A DNA stretch of 64,000 nt, from NCBI GenBank assembly GCA_036936605.1, contig JAUPFV010000002.1, positions 131,610,376-131,674,375 on the forward strand, given 5' to 3'. This DNA is from Limnanthes douglasii subsp. nivea (lineage: Eukaryota > Streptophyta > Magnoliopsida > Brassicales > Limnanthaceae). Below are positions 1-10,470 of the stretch, piece by piece. The number at the start of each line of letters is the position of its first letter. Within the stretch, counting starts at the first letter, position 1. Position numbers and translations under genes: made by a program. A model generated the notes under the pieces. The model ran no database searches, was not told the origin of the DNA, and saw only the letters and a program-made list of their open reading frames with translations.

Positions 1-890
1 CCCCCATACAATTAATGGATATTATAGCACCAAACAAAACAAACCAAGGACGGAAATAGTTGAGGCCTCGATAAAGTTCATGATTGATTTGGCTAACTAG
101 GAATAACACTATCTGAAGGCCAATACCATGACACAACAAAGTGCGTTAACGTAGACAACCTATAATTTTTTCCACAAATTTTCATGGGAAAACTCGCCCA
201 AGTATTGAAACATCATCTTCGTCACCTTCTACAAATCAATAAAATAACGCAAGTATTCTGCATAACAAAGCATTGAGTCAAAAATTGAAATCCTAAAAGG
301 AAAAAAAATTCAATGACTAATAATAGTAAAAACTTATTTTTAAAGGTCAAAGATCTTGTGGTAGCAAGATGACAAATATTAACTCGTCTACCAATCTCCA
401 CTGATGAATACAAAATAAAATTTTCATTCTTTTTCAGAGTCACGTGGGATTTTCGCCAGTTGAGTTGTTACTGCTTTGGTTGACACATATAGTAGTAAGG
501 GCTTTAATTAGGGATATAATGGAAGTTATGGAAAACTATTTGATAGATAATGGGTTATTGGCAAAAGGGACAACTGCTATCGAAGCCACAAAAATCCTCT
601 AACCCTTTAGCATAAGTTGGCTCACAATCATCGTAGTAAGATGGAAAAAATAAAAAATACAACAACAAGGGATGCAGAGGTAGTCCAACTCTTATGTCAA
701 ACAAATAAGTGAATAAAATTACATAATAATTTTTGCAATCTAGTGGAGTCTCTGACATAATCGAAAACCCCAACAACATGTTGTTATGGAGCCTCATGTT
801 TGTCGTTAGAGCGTACTAACTCTTGATACCAATAACTATAGCACCATCCAAAAATAAAGAATAAATGCACATTATTATTAATTTAGAGGA
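1..890. other. AT-rich sequence without a recognisable gene
   Basis: No coding region is convincing here. A short minus-strand reading frame at 555-797 has no recognisable domain. On the minus strand at about 815-840 there is a TTGGTATCAAGAG string that loosely resembles a copia primer-binding site (TGGTATCAGAGC), but no LTR or gag could be found beside it, so I do not call an element. Confidence 0.5.
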
Positions 891-990
891 GATACATGAG
901 CTTTACAAGGCCTCTATATGGCATGCTAATTAAAATTTAAGATACATGAGCTTTACAAGACCTCTATACGGCATGCTAATTAAAATTTAA
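891..990. repeat. 50-bp direct tandem duplication
   Basis: Two adjacent 50-bp units (891-940 and 941-990), starting GATACATGAGCTTTACAAG and ending TTAAAATTTAA, differ at two positions. This is a simple local duplication with no evident function. Confidence 0.9.
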
Positions 991-1199
991 CTCTTATTGA
1001 GTTGTGGTTTCCTTACATAATTATTAAAGGTTTTGGAACAAAAAACACAGGGATGGGAGTGGTTAGAATCATAAAGTCTCCCTCAGAAAACGGAAAAGTC
1101 ACAGAAGAGCAAGCCACTTTCGCATTTGTAACATTCATCTCATGGTCAGATGATAGGAAACATGCGGAGACACTGAGATAGTTCTTTGAGAACTATAGT

Positions 1200-2062
1200 G
1201 GGTAGAATAAAATCGAAGACCAATAAACGTGCCCTACAAAAATTAAAAATTTGGTAATATAAAGCCTAACCATATAAGAGAAATGTTTTGAAGTCTAGGA
1301 GGCGATACAAATAGTAATCTTGTCTATGAGGGGTCGATAGTTTTTTTGGGAAAGTCGATTTGAGAGAAAAGGAACTCCAAGTTATCTAACTGGAAGGGAA
1401 CCAACATTGGAACTAAGTATATTGATTAACTCTGTTCTTATAGCGAGGTTACCAGAGAAAGATATGGCTCTTCCATGGTCTAACTTACAGGCCTAAGAGT
1501 TCAAAGAAGTCATTAAGACCATATGATGAGATTGAGGGAATTAATGTCACCTTGACAGAAAATCATTAAGTCGTCTGCGAAACAGAGTTTGACAATCTTC
1601 AGCTTATAACAGGAGAGAGCTTGCATGACTAAGACAAATAAGAATAGGGATAAAGGATCACATTATCTTAAACTCTTTCTGTTTTTGAAATTACAGTGAG
1701 GGTCACCGTTAATAATAACAGTATATGAGGGAGTGGTAATACATTGTATAATCCAACTGATAATTTGTTTAGAGAAATTTATAGCCACCAAGATGTCGAG
1801 GATAAGGTATCGTAGAACATTTTCAAAATCATTCATTAGATCTATTTTAATACTGAACCTTAGGACTTTAAAATTAGTTTGATAACCCTTAAGAGCTCTT
1901 GGAAGAAGTGGATGTTGTCTGTAATGTTACAGCCATCCACGAAAGCATATTGAGATTTGGCAATCAGATAAGGGAAAAAACCATTGATCGTGTGTGCTAG
2001 GATCTTGGATAATATTTTGTAAACAACATTTCAACATGTAATAGATCTGAAGTCCTTGGCGA
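1200..2062 (-). pseudogene. Decayed L1-type LINE reverse transcriptase (non-LTR retrotransposon)
   Basis: Reading the minus strand across several frames gives the ordered blocks of a plant LINE reverse transcriptase. At about 2060-1990 is a KDFRSIT..NVVYKILSKILA block. It is followed by SQYAFVDGCNITDNI at about 1950. The catalytic block FADDLMIFCQGD lies near 1580-1545. The ..LGVPFLSNRL....YRPLIDKI block is at about 1400-1300, and the VYWSSI block near 1225. Stops and frameshifts interrupt nearly every block, so it is a fossil. The endonuclease and ORF1 parts are not recognisable. RT of this class copies the element RNA at a nicked genomic target. The order and spacing of the blocks make the family call firm; the ends of the element are not defined. 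Confidence 0.88.
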
Positions 2063-2899
2063 AAGAAGAGAATTAATGGCGGTGGCATAATATAACCACT
2101 ACTATGATATTAATTTCACTATACCCAAGATTTAGCCTACCAAAAATAATATGGTAATATAAGTATAATATTAAACCACTACTAATGGTAAAAGGGATCA
2201 AACTCATATGACGAGGAGATCCCCCCTAAAACCACAACCTTACCCATATGAATTAAAAAAAATGATCACCAAAGAAAATAAGAGAGTCTTAGGAAGGAAC
2301 ACATAGACCAAAGGCCTTATAGAACTGTAAGAGAAATAACTAATGTCCAAGACATAAAAGAAAAAATTACAAGAGTACCATACGTTCTTTGAGAATGTTA
2401 TCATAACCTCGAAGCCCAATGGGATAGAAAATAGAGCGACACCGTATCTCATCTTCACCCTCACCTCTAACATTGAACTCATATCTACACCAATAACCAA
2501 TTGACCCACCAACATTTCGATAGTTTAGCTCCTCTCATTCGTCTGAAGTAGAGTCTCGTGAAAACGAATCACTGACACGAAACCTGTACCCTGCCTATAA
2601 CCAAAGAGCTCTTCACCCATAAAATGCTGCCCCTTTGTTACCCCGACTCTAGAGGCTCTGGTAACAACAACAACAAGTGAGGATTGATCTGAAAGAGAAT
2701 TGGCCACATAACCACACACCTAAAGGACTCGTATATAGAGCCACAATCGACTGGTGCAAATGGGAAAGATGAGAGGAAAATGAGGTTTCATATATCATAA
2801 AAATAACATTGGATTTCAGGACATGATACCTAAAACCACCGCGAGAAACCAAAAACCTTTGAATTCATAAATTCTAAAGAAGAAACTAGTTGTTATATC
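2063..2899. other. Unassigned sequence between the LINE relic and Ty3 element 1
   Basis: This 0.8 kb may contain the 5' part of the decayed LINE, but no endonuclease, zinc-knuckle or other domain is readable in any frame. The minus-strand frames at 2240-2515 and 2525-2719 have no recognisable motif. The last five bases, 2895-2899 (ATATC), are the left target-site duplication of Ty3 element 1. Confidence 0.5.
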
Positions 2900-3255
2900 T
2901 GATGAGTTCAGATTATATTGACAAAAGCCATGGTATATATCCGGAGGGCTGTTTGGAGATATCCAATAACATGCCCCACCGAACATAATATCTTAGTGGA
3001 TTATGACTCAGCTAGTTGTTAGTCATTTTTCCTCTTGGACTAATGGGTTTTTAAACTTAACCTAAGCCCATGACCCGACCTAGAAGGCCCATAGATCGAC
3101 ACATTAGTATAAATACCCCAACCACTTTCATTAATGAGGGTAATCATAATTTACTGCTAGTACACACCTTAAGTATATCTTTACATCTTACCTTAAACAT
3201 TAATTTCCCAAAACTCTTTCCAAAACTAACCTTTCACCAGAAATAATTAACACCA
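2900..3255 (+). repeat. 5' LTR of Ty3 element 1
   Basis: This 356-bp LTR starts TGATGAG and ends AACACCA directly before the primer-binding site. A TATAAATA box lies at 3108-3115, the same motif as in elements 2 and 3, so transcription probably starts about 30 bp downstream. Confidence 0.9.
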
Positions 3256-3258
3256 AAT

Positions 3259-3276
3259 TGGCGACCACAGTGGGAG
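3259..3276 (+). other. Primer-binding site of Ty3 element 1
   Basis: TGGCGACCACAGTGGGAG begins three bases after the LTR end. Position and TGGCGA start are as expected for a tRNA-primed plant Ty3 element (the 3' CCA of a tRNA pairs with TGG). The same 18 bases follow the LTR of element 2, with a one-base change (in the CAC) in element 3. I do not assign the tRNA. Confidence 0.85.
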
Positions 3277-3326
3277 ACGATGGTGCCTGAATTTTATATT
3301 CAAAACCAGTATTCAAAGTAGTTCTG

Positions 3327-4994
3327 ATGGATCCAAATGCATAGAATGTTCCACCTCATAAGGTGGAAGTAGCAAAATAAAACAATGAGTACACCGTTGA
3401 GGAGCATGGTTAGTTGAAGGCTGAGATAAAGGTATCGAGAGCGCTAAAATAAGCAGAGAAATGAGTTTAAAAAAATCTGGTGCGTCGGTGCTTCACCATA
3501 CTGACAATCCTGGTGATAGCGAACAGTCCCTAAAGACTCATCTCAGCTCCAAGAAAACGCATCGGTCTAAATATGTGGAGAGCTCCACTTCGGAATCCTC
3601 CAGCAGCTCCTCTAATGATGTAAAGTTTGAATATTCAGTCTCATCCAGCAGTGATGAAGGACGGTCAAAAAATAAAATGAAGCTTACTAAAAAGCATTCA
3701 AGAAAAAGGGATAAATATGGTAGGCTCAAGAAGTATTGAGGGAAAATGAAAGGTTCAGCTGATCAGCATATTGACCGCTTGCTGATTGATCAATTTACTT
3801 TCTAATCTGAACCATGTATTTTTGCTACTCCAAACGAGGATACCGTGTTTAGTCGTAGCAAAAAGTGGAGATAATCGCATTTATTTGCAAAAATACTCTC
3901 CGGAGACATTTTTAAAAGGTTTGACAGCTCCAAGATGGAAAAATATGATGTGAGCAAAGATCCGAACAACCATCTTGAGGAATTTAAAAACTTTATGATG
4001 AACTTTAACGATGACGACAGACTGCTGTGTAAGGATTTCTCTCAAACCTTCAAGAGGAGTGCCCTCAAATGGTATAGTAGCCTCCCTCAGAGATCTATAA
4101 ATTTTTTTGACATATTTTAGGTTGCTTTCTAGAGGCAATTCATTGGAAGCAATGAGTTTAAAGGTAATGAGGATACCATCATCCACTGCGCTCATGAGTA
4201 GCAGATTGTTTTGAACAAGTTGCGGTTGCTTCCCTCAGGCATGGTTTGAATCCGGGAAATTTGGCTGATTTAGTGACCCGGAAGAAGGCCATGACTTTTG
4301 AGGGGTTGTTAAATCAGGTGGGAAAACAAATTAATGTTGAGAAGGCTAATAAATCCAAAGTGCCTCGCCAGATTAGGTCCACCACTACAACATCAACACC
4401 TCAAGCTGTTAATCAATCCGGTTACAGATCGAAGGAGAATGGACAAGGATCTAACCGATCAAGGAAGAATCAGTCTAACCAAAACCAAAACCAAAACCAA
4501 CAGGTTAGAAATAAAAGGGGACTTTGGGTTCAACCTGAGTGGTTTGCTCAATTGGGAGAAAGCGTGGCTACAATATATGACAAAACTAGAAATTGAAGTA
4601 CACTTTAGAAAGCCAGCAGCGTTGCAGTCTCCTAGAGAAAACCGGAGTACTCGTTTCCGTGAGTATCATAATGAGATTGTGCATAATACCCATGATTGCA
4701 TAGCTTTAAAGCAAGAGGTACAAAACCTCATTAAAATGGCTAAGTTGGGGGCTTATGTTAAAAAACAAGGGGGGAGCAGGCCGGATAATACACAATCCCA
4801 TGCCAACACTCCCCAAACTACTACTTCAATCCTTCCGGGAACGTCTAGGCATGAGGACGCTATGATAATTACTAAAAGATTTAATGTGTACTCTGAGTAC
4901 CTTGATCCGGATCCAATTCGGAATCAAGTGGGGATGATAATGGAAAAAAGTGTTACTGTTCCCGATTTGATTAAGTATTTTGAGTCTTTAACCA
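3327..4994 (+). pseudogene. gag: gag of Ty3 element 1 (broken)
   Basis: Homologous along its length to the intact gag of element 2. Readable parts are a Ser/Lys-rich stretch (3461-3739), the start of the gag core with KYDVSKDPNNHLEEF (about 3940-4120), NPGNLADLVTRKKAMTF (4246 on), the WVQPEWFAQL block (about 4530), and the knuckle-like C-x2-H-x4-H-x4-C segment near 4660-4705. Stops follow soon after the presumed start (TAG at 3342, TAA at 3378), and frameshifts and a deletion near 4196 break the rest. The protein would have formed the virus-like particle. It is non-functional here. Confidence 0.9.
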
Positions 4995-4995
4995 T

Positions 4996-5631
4996 TTGTT
5001 TGGGGGGGGGGGCACTGTGACTGCACCTTCTAGCTCTTCAAGGAAGAGGCACACTAACAGTTTTACCACCCAATTGGATGGGAGGATGTCCACACACCTG
5101 TACCAAACTCCAGCTCCTTTCATAGTTTTTGATGAGGATGACCTAAGAGACATTGCAGGACCTCATGAAGACGTCGTGGTAATAGGGGCATCAATAGGAG
5201 GGAATGATATACGTCGAATCTTGATTGACACATGTAGTTCGGCAAACATCTTGTTCTTAAGCTCCTACAAACAGATGAGAAACCCTTCGGTTATTCAATG
5301 TTCGAACATAACTATTGTGGGCTTCATAGGGAGTTTAACAGATGTGATTGGAGAATTCAAAGAAGAAGTATTGTTGGGAAAAATGCCTTTTAAGAAAATT
5401 GTGAGGGTATTGTTTGTTGTGGTGGATTTCCTAACATCTTATAATATGATATTTGAGTGGTCTTGGCTCTCCAGAATGCATGTTGTGGCCTCTACTGTCC
5501 ATCAATTCTTAAAATATATTGTCCAGGGACAAGTAGGTGTTGTCTGAAGCAGTCAGAAGGTAGCCAGGGAATGCAATGCAACAACCCTTGCCTCTAAGTC
5601 TGTGGAGGCAGCCCAGATTAACAAAGATTAG
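4996..5631 (+). pseudogene. Aspartic protease region of Ty3 element 1, ending at the conserved stop
   Basis: An open frame runs from the G-run at 5002-5012 to a TAG at 5545, then continues in the same frame to the conserved TAG at 5629-5631. The protease segment GASIGGNDIRRILIDTCSSANIL matches the intact DTGSS active site of element 2, but here Gly is replaced by Cys (DTCSS), which should abolish activity. The eleven-G run shifts the frame relative to gag; elements 2 and 3 have short G tracts there. The final TAG is followed by CAG TTA, a leaky-stop context (see findings). Confidence 0.88.
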
Positions 5632-8600
5632 CAGTTATTGGAGCCTTCCGCTAAGGAGAATGAAATTGATGATCCCATGGAGGCTCCTAGTATCATAATA
5701 CCTATAGAGGAGGTTGAAATTCATTCCCTAGTTGAGGGAAAAAGTGTTAAAATTGGTACCAAGTTTTTACTAGATTTGAAACAAAGACTATTATATTTTT
5801 TAACAGATAATCTACATGTATTTTCATGGTGCAATGACAATGTCACCAGAGTGCCTGCTGACGTAATTTTTCATAAGCTGCCCATACGAGCTGATGTTGG
5901 ACCGGTTGTACAAAGAAGGAGGTCATTCTCTAAGGAAAAAAACAGATGTAATTGTTCAGGAAGTTGATCGCTTGACCAAAATGGGCCATATCAAAGAATC
6001 TCAGTACCCATTATGAACTGCCAATCCTGTTTCGGTCAAGAAAAAGAATGGAAAATGCGCATCTGTATTGACTTCACTGATCTTAATAGGGTATGCCCCA
6101 AAGATCCTTATCCCGTTCCTTGGATATATCAGTTGGTGGACTCTACCTCAGGCAACAAGTTGTTGTCCTTCATGGATGCTTTTTTCAGGGTATAACCAAA
6201 TACAAGTAGATCTGAAGGATCAAGATCACACTAATTTTATTACAGACACGGGTATTCATGGTTATAAAGTGATACCATTGGGATTGAAAAATGCTGGGGG
6301 CCACCTATCAAAGGTTAGTGAAAAAAGTTTTTGCTAGTCAGATGGACAGAAATATGGAAGTTTATAGATGATATGATGGTAAAGAGCATTGAAGAAGATA
6401 CGCATAAATCCGATCTTCAAGAAACGTTTTCTAACCTAGAGAATGTCAATTTTAAATAAATCCCTGAAAATCGTGTTTTTAGAATCCGATCTGGAAAGTT
6501 CTTGGGTTATGGTATAAGTGAAAAAAGGGATTCAGCCTAATTTGGATCAAGTCAATGCTCTATTAGCCATGGAACCTCCTCGAAGCATTAAAGAAGTTCA
6601 AAGATTAACCGGACGTCTGTCTGCATTAAACAGGTTTATTTCGAGATCATCAGATAAATGTGCTCTATTTTTCCAGGCGTTAAGAAATGCCAAGACTTTA
6701 ATTGGTCTCCACGATGTGATCAAGCATTTTTTTAAAGTAAGAAGCATTCTTCACCAAAGACACTCTTTAAACCTGTTCTGGGGGGAGAAACTCTACATAT
6801 ACTTAGCTGTATGAGAGTACGCAGTAAGTGCTATGCTAAGTGGATAATTACCCCCGTACGGTTTATTATATTAGCAAAATTCTGTTGGATTATGAAAGAA
6901 GATATTTAAGTTAGAAAAGGTGGCATTAGCATTTTTAATTGCAACAAGAAAAATGAGACCATACTTCCAAGCTCATTCCATTGGTGCCCGAACATCTTTT
7001 CCTCTACAGAATGTTCTCTAAAAGGCTGATGTATCAAGCAGAATGACCAAATGGTCAGTTGAGATGGGTGATTATGATATATTGATTTTTCGCCCCGAAC
7101 AATGGTTAAAACCCAATCAGTGGATGATTTTTTGGTAGAATTCCATGCTAATAGCCCCCCTCCCCCGGAAAAATTCAAGAAAACAAGTCTAAGAAAGAAT
7201 GGGTAGTCCAAACTGATGGCGGGTTTAGTACTATGGGGTGTGGGGCTGGAATTTGTTTAACTTCTCCCTATGGTGATACTATGTACCATGCTATATGTTT
7301 TGGTTTCAGAGCCTCCAACAATGAATCTGAATATGAAGCAACTATAGCTGGTCTCAAACTAGCCCTTATATGTGGGACAAAAAGAGTCTGATTAATGAGT
7401 GACTCCCAACTACTTATTCACCATGATCAGGGGAAATCGAAGGCAAAAAGAAACAATTGATAAAAAATATATATTTGTTCACGTTGAGAGAAGCAGCTGC
7501 AAACTACAAAAGTATCGAGTATGAACATATCCCTAGATCGGAGAATACTGTGACAGACTCTTTAGCAAACATATCTTATTCTGAATCTTACCCCTTAGAA
7601 ACTGATGTTAGAGTGTCCATCAATACAAACGAGCCAAGAAAAGGGTAAAGAGAATGAAAAAAGTATGAGCATATTTTTCATTCAACCCAAGGACTGTAGG
7701 TATGATATCTTTCATTTTATTTCCGATGGGATTTTTCCTCCAGATAAAATCCTCGCTAAGAAAATTAAATACAGAGCTCATAGTTTCTTGATATTGAAAG
7801 AAGTTCTTTATAAGAAATCATTTAGCAGACCTCTCTTGAGTTGTTTAGGGTTTGACGAATCCCAAAATATTTTATCTAAACTGCATGATGGAGAAGGTTC
7901 TGCACATTGTGGCTATAAGGCCTTAACCAGAAGAGTCTTATTAGCAGGGTACTATTGGCCAACAATAATGGCAGATGCTAAAGATATGGTGAAGATGTGT
8001 GATCCTTGTCAGAAATATGGGAATGCAATCCATGTACCAGCAGTTCCTATGGAGTCCATATTTGAACCAATACCTTTTGATAGATGGGGGTAGGATTTGG
8101 TTGGGCCTCTTCCCATGGCATCCGGTGGATATCGAACGATCATAGTTGGAATCCGTTATTTCTCTAAGTGGATAAAGGCAACTTCCTTAGCTGGAACCAC
8201 TTCTAAGGAAGTTATAAAACTCATTTTATCCAATATATGTTGCAGATTTGGGGTTCCACGGAAGATCACCATAGATAATGGGCCACAATTTGATAACAAA
8301 GACATGGAAATGTTTTGTACTTCTAGAGGAATTCAACATTGTTTTTCTTATCCATTCCATCCTTAAGCGAATGGGAAAGTTGAAGTAACTAATAAAACAA
8401 TCCTATCCGGTCTAAAAACGAATCTGGAAGGAGCTGCATGGAAGTGGCCAAGTTATCTGCAAGAAGTACCGTAGGCTTACCAAACTACTCTTCGGATTGC
8501 TACACAGGAATCCTCTTTTGCTCTTGTTTAGGGGTGGATACAATCATACCCATAGAAGCTAATCTACCATCTTTCTGAATCCAAAACTATTCCAAACAGA

Positions 8601-8929
8601 CCAATGATACGGCAGTTAGGAACCAGTTGGACTTGATTGAAGAAAGAAGAGTCAAGACACATTTGAGAACAACACACTATCAGGGTTTGATGAGGAGCAA
8701 ATTTGCGTCCAAAGTCAAAAGAAAAGATTTTCAAGTAGGAGACAAAATCCTGAGAAAAGTCGTTTTGCACACTAAAGAAAAATAATTTGGAAAACTGGTT
8801 CCAAACTGGGAAGGCCTCTATGTGGTATGTGAAAAAGTCAAACCAGGAACATATAGACTTCAAGACAAAGAGAGCACAATATTAAAGCACCCATGGAACA
8901 TTGAATATCTCAGGTTATATTTAAAATAA
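5632..8929 (+). pseudogene. pol: pol of Ty3 element 1: RT, RNase H, second RNase H, integrase (broken)
   Basis: It begins in the same frame as the protease, directly after the TAG at 5629. RT blocks include ICIDFTDLNRVCPKDPYPVP (about 6060-6125) and the decayed Y-x-DDMMVKS near 6365. The second RNase H is seen as QTDGGFSTMGCGAGICLTSP (about 7207-7270). Integrase shows the HHCC region (about 7880-8030), VGPLPMASGGYRTIIV (8097 on) and the TIDNGPQFDNKDME segment (about 8270-8310). The C-terminal tail ends at TAA 8927-8929. Many stops and frameshifts are present. In life the polyprotein would reverse-transcribe and integrate the element. No chromodomain is seen, consistent with Tat elements. Confidence 0.9.
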
Positions 8930-9181
8930 ACTTTCTTATAAATATTTGCCTTCTTATTAGGGTTGTCAAAAAAATCTGAAAAATCCGATATCCGACCGAA
9001 ATATTAGATATTGAATCCGAAAAAAACCCGGATAATATCCGTATTAAAAAGAAAACGGATAATATTCGTATCTGAAAATAGTGAATATGGATATAGTCAT
9101 ATCCGTATTCAAAATATCCGATATCCGAAGTTTTATAAATAAATATATATAATTTTTTATATTTAAGCATGTTATTTCGTT

Positions 9182-9507
9182 ATCCCACATTGTAAAAAGC
9201 AAAAAAATTACTAACAAAGTTAGTTATAAATATGAAGGGTTGTTTCTTTAAAAAACGTATCTTATCCCACATCTAAAGTTGGAAAAAAGAGTTGCTACCA
9301 AACTGTTTATAAAACACATCATCGCTTTTCTTAACAAATATATCTTTTTTAGTCTTCTAACTTTTATCCCACATCTAAAATGTGGAAAAGAATTGCTACC
9401 AAACTTTCTATAAAAGACATGGTGGCTTTTCAAAATAACTATATTTTTCTTAGCCTTATCCCACATCTGAAATAGGAATATGAATTTCTACTAATGTGCC
9501 TATAAAA
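9182..9507 (+). promoter_or_regulatory. Four USE-like plus TATA modules in tandem
   Basis: The string ATCCCACATNT(or TG) occurs at 9182-9192, 9264-9274, 9366-9376 and 9458-9468. Each is followed by a TATAAA(A) box at 9225, 9308, 9409 and 9501. The gaps between them are 32, 33, 32 and 32 bp. Plant snRNA genes use an upstream sequence element RTCCCACATCG with a TATA box. A gap of about 33 bp specifies RNA polymerase II, and a gap about one helix turn shorter specifies polymerase III. Motif and spacing are seen; promoter activity is inference. The whole modules are ~83-102 bp imperfect repeats. Confidence 0.55.
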
Positions 9508-9570
9508 GTAGCCTAACCAATAATATTGTAATTAGTTAAAACATTTAGTGGAAATTCAAATATTCGGATT

Positions 9571-9690
9571 CGGATACTATCCATATTCGGATATTATCCT
9601 TCGGATACTATCCGTATTCGGATATTATCCTTCGGATACTATCCGTATTCGGATATTATCCTTCGGATACAATCCGTATTCGGATATTAT
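9571..9690. repeat. 31-bp tandem repeat, about 3.9 copies
   Basis: Units at 9571, 9602, 9633 and 9664 (the last partial) read CGGATACTATCCGTATTCGG followed by ATATTATCCTT, almost without change. The repeat lies in the right arm of the hAT-like element and is itself rich in short inverted repeats (GGATA/TATCC). Confidence 0.92.
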
Positions 9691-9815
9691 ATTTTAAAAA
9701 AAATTTGGATTCGAATTCGGATTCGAATTCAGATTCGGATAGTGATTTCAGATTTCAGATTCGGATATAGGCAGATTCGTATTCGAAATATCCGTTTGAC
9801 AACCCTACTTCTTAT

Positions 9816-10470
9816 AGTTCAATATAAATATTATGGGGGTATACTCTTTCCTACCCTGATGGCGCGGTTAGGTTTTAACAAGGTGTCCGGGTTTTTAAAT
9901 AATATCTTATGTCTTCTTCAAAAGTTTGGTGCAAAATTTATGATCATAGTATGAGGTGATTGGATAAAACTAAACATTCATTAAACACCCCGGCTCTCAA
10001 ATGAAGTATCTTTGAGTTGATCAGATTTCTTAAAAAACTTGATCACATTTATTGAACACTTGTGATTGGCGCCATTCAACACTTGTTGAACAAATCAGAA
10101 ATATTGAAAAGTTTAGAACATTAAGGCAGTAGAGTTCATACAAAAAAGATGCAATATTGATACTTGATCGGAACACATCTGATCCACAACACAACAAAAT
10201 TCCTTGACCATTCAAAGACTTTTATTTTTAAGATAAAAATTAAATAACAACACAACAAAATGCCTTGGCCGTCCAAGGACTTTAGTTTTTTAAAAAAACA
10301 CACAACATAACATTACAACCTTAGGTATATGTTCCATTCGGTTTTTTCATCACCATCGTCTCTCTTAGGACTCTTGAGCTCAACTCTTCAGCTCTCACCG
10401 GTTCCCTCCTCAGAATATTCTCAGCTAGAATAACCTATCTTGTCACGAGCCGCCAGTGTATGGAAGGGGA
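9816..10470. other. Convergent 3' region of Ty3 element 1 between pol and the antisense ORF
   Basis: No coding domain is seen. It corresponds to 39091-39571 of element 2. Near 10202-10220 and 10261-10290 are two related strings. The second, 10263-10278, forms a perfect hairpin CCTTGG-CCGT-CCAAGG that is conserved in element 2 at 39516-39531 with a different loop. Confidence 0.6.

Larger units (their letters stand above)
8958..9807. mobile_element. hAT-like non-autonomous DNA transposon nested in Ty3 element 1
   Basis: The 850-bp insert starts TAGGGTTGTCAAA and ends TTTGACAACCCTA, a perfect 13-bp terminal inverted repeat. It is flanked by a perfect 8-bp target-site duplication, CTTCTTAT (8950-8957 and 9808-9815). 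The 8-bp TSD and TAGGG start fit the hAT superfamily. There is no transposase. The ends are rich in CGGATA/TATCCG strings in both orientations, so the two ends could fold back on each other. The middle holds four promoter-like modules, described separately. Confidence 0.93.

Noticed and set aside
815..840. Possible copia primer-binding site on the minus strand (TTGGTATCAAGAG)
   Set aside because: Only a partial match to TGGTATCAGAGC, and neither an LTR end nor gag motifs flank it.
2240..2719. Minus-strand open frames as possible LINE ORF1 or endonuclease
   Set aside because: No zinc knuckle, endonuclease motif or other recognisable block is present; the position next to the RT fossil is the only support.
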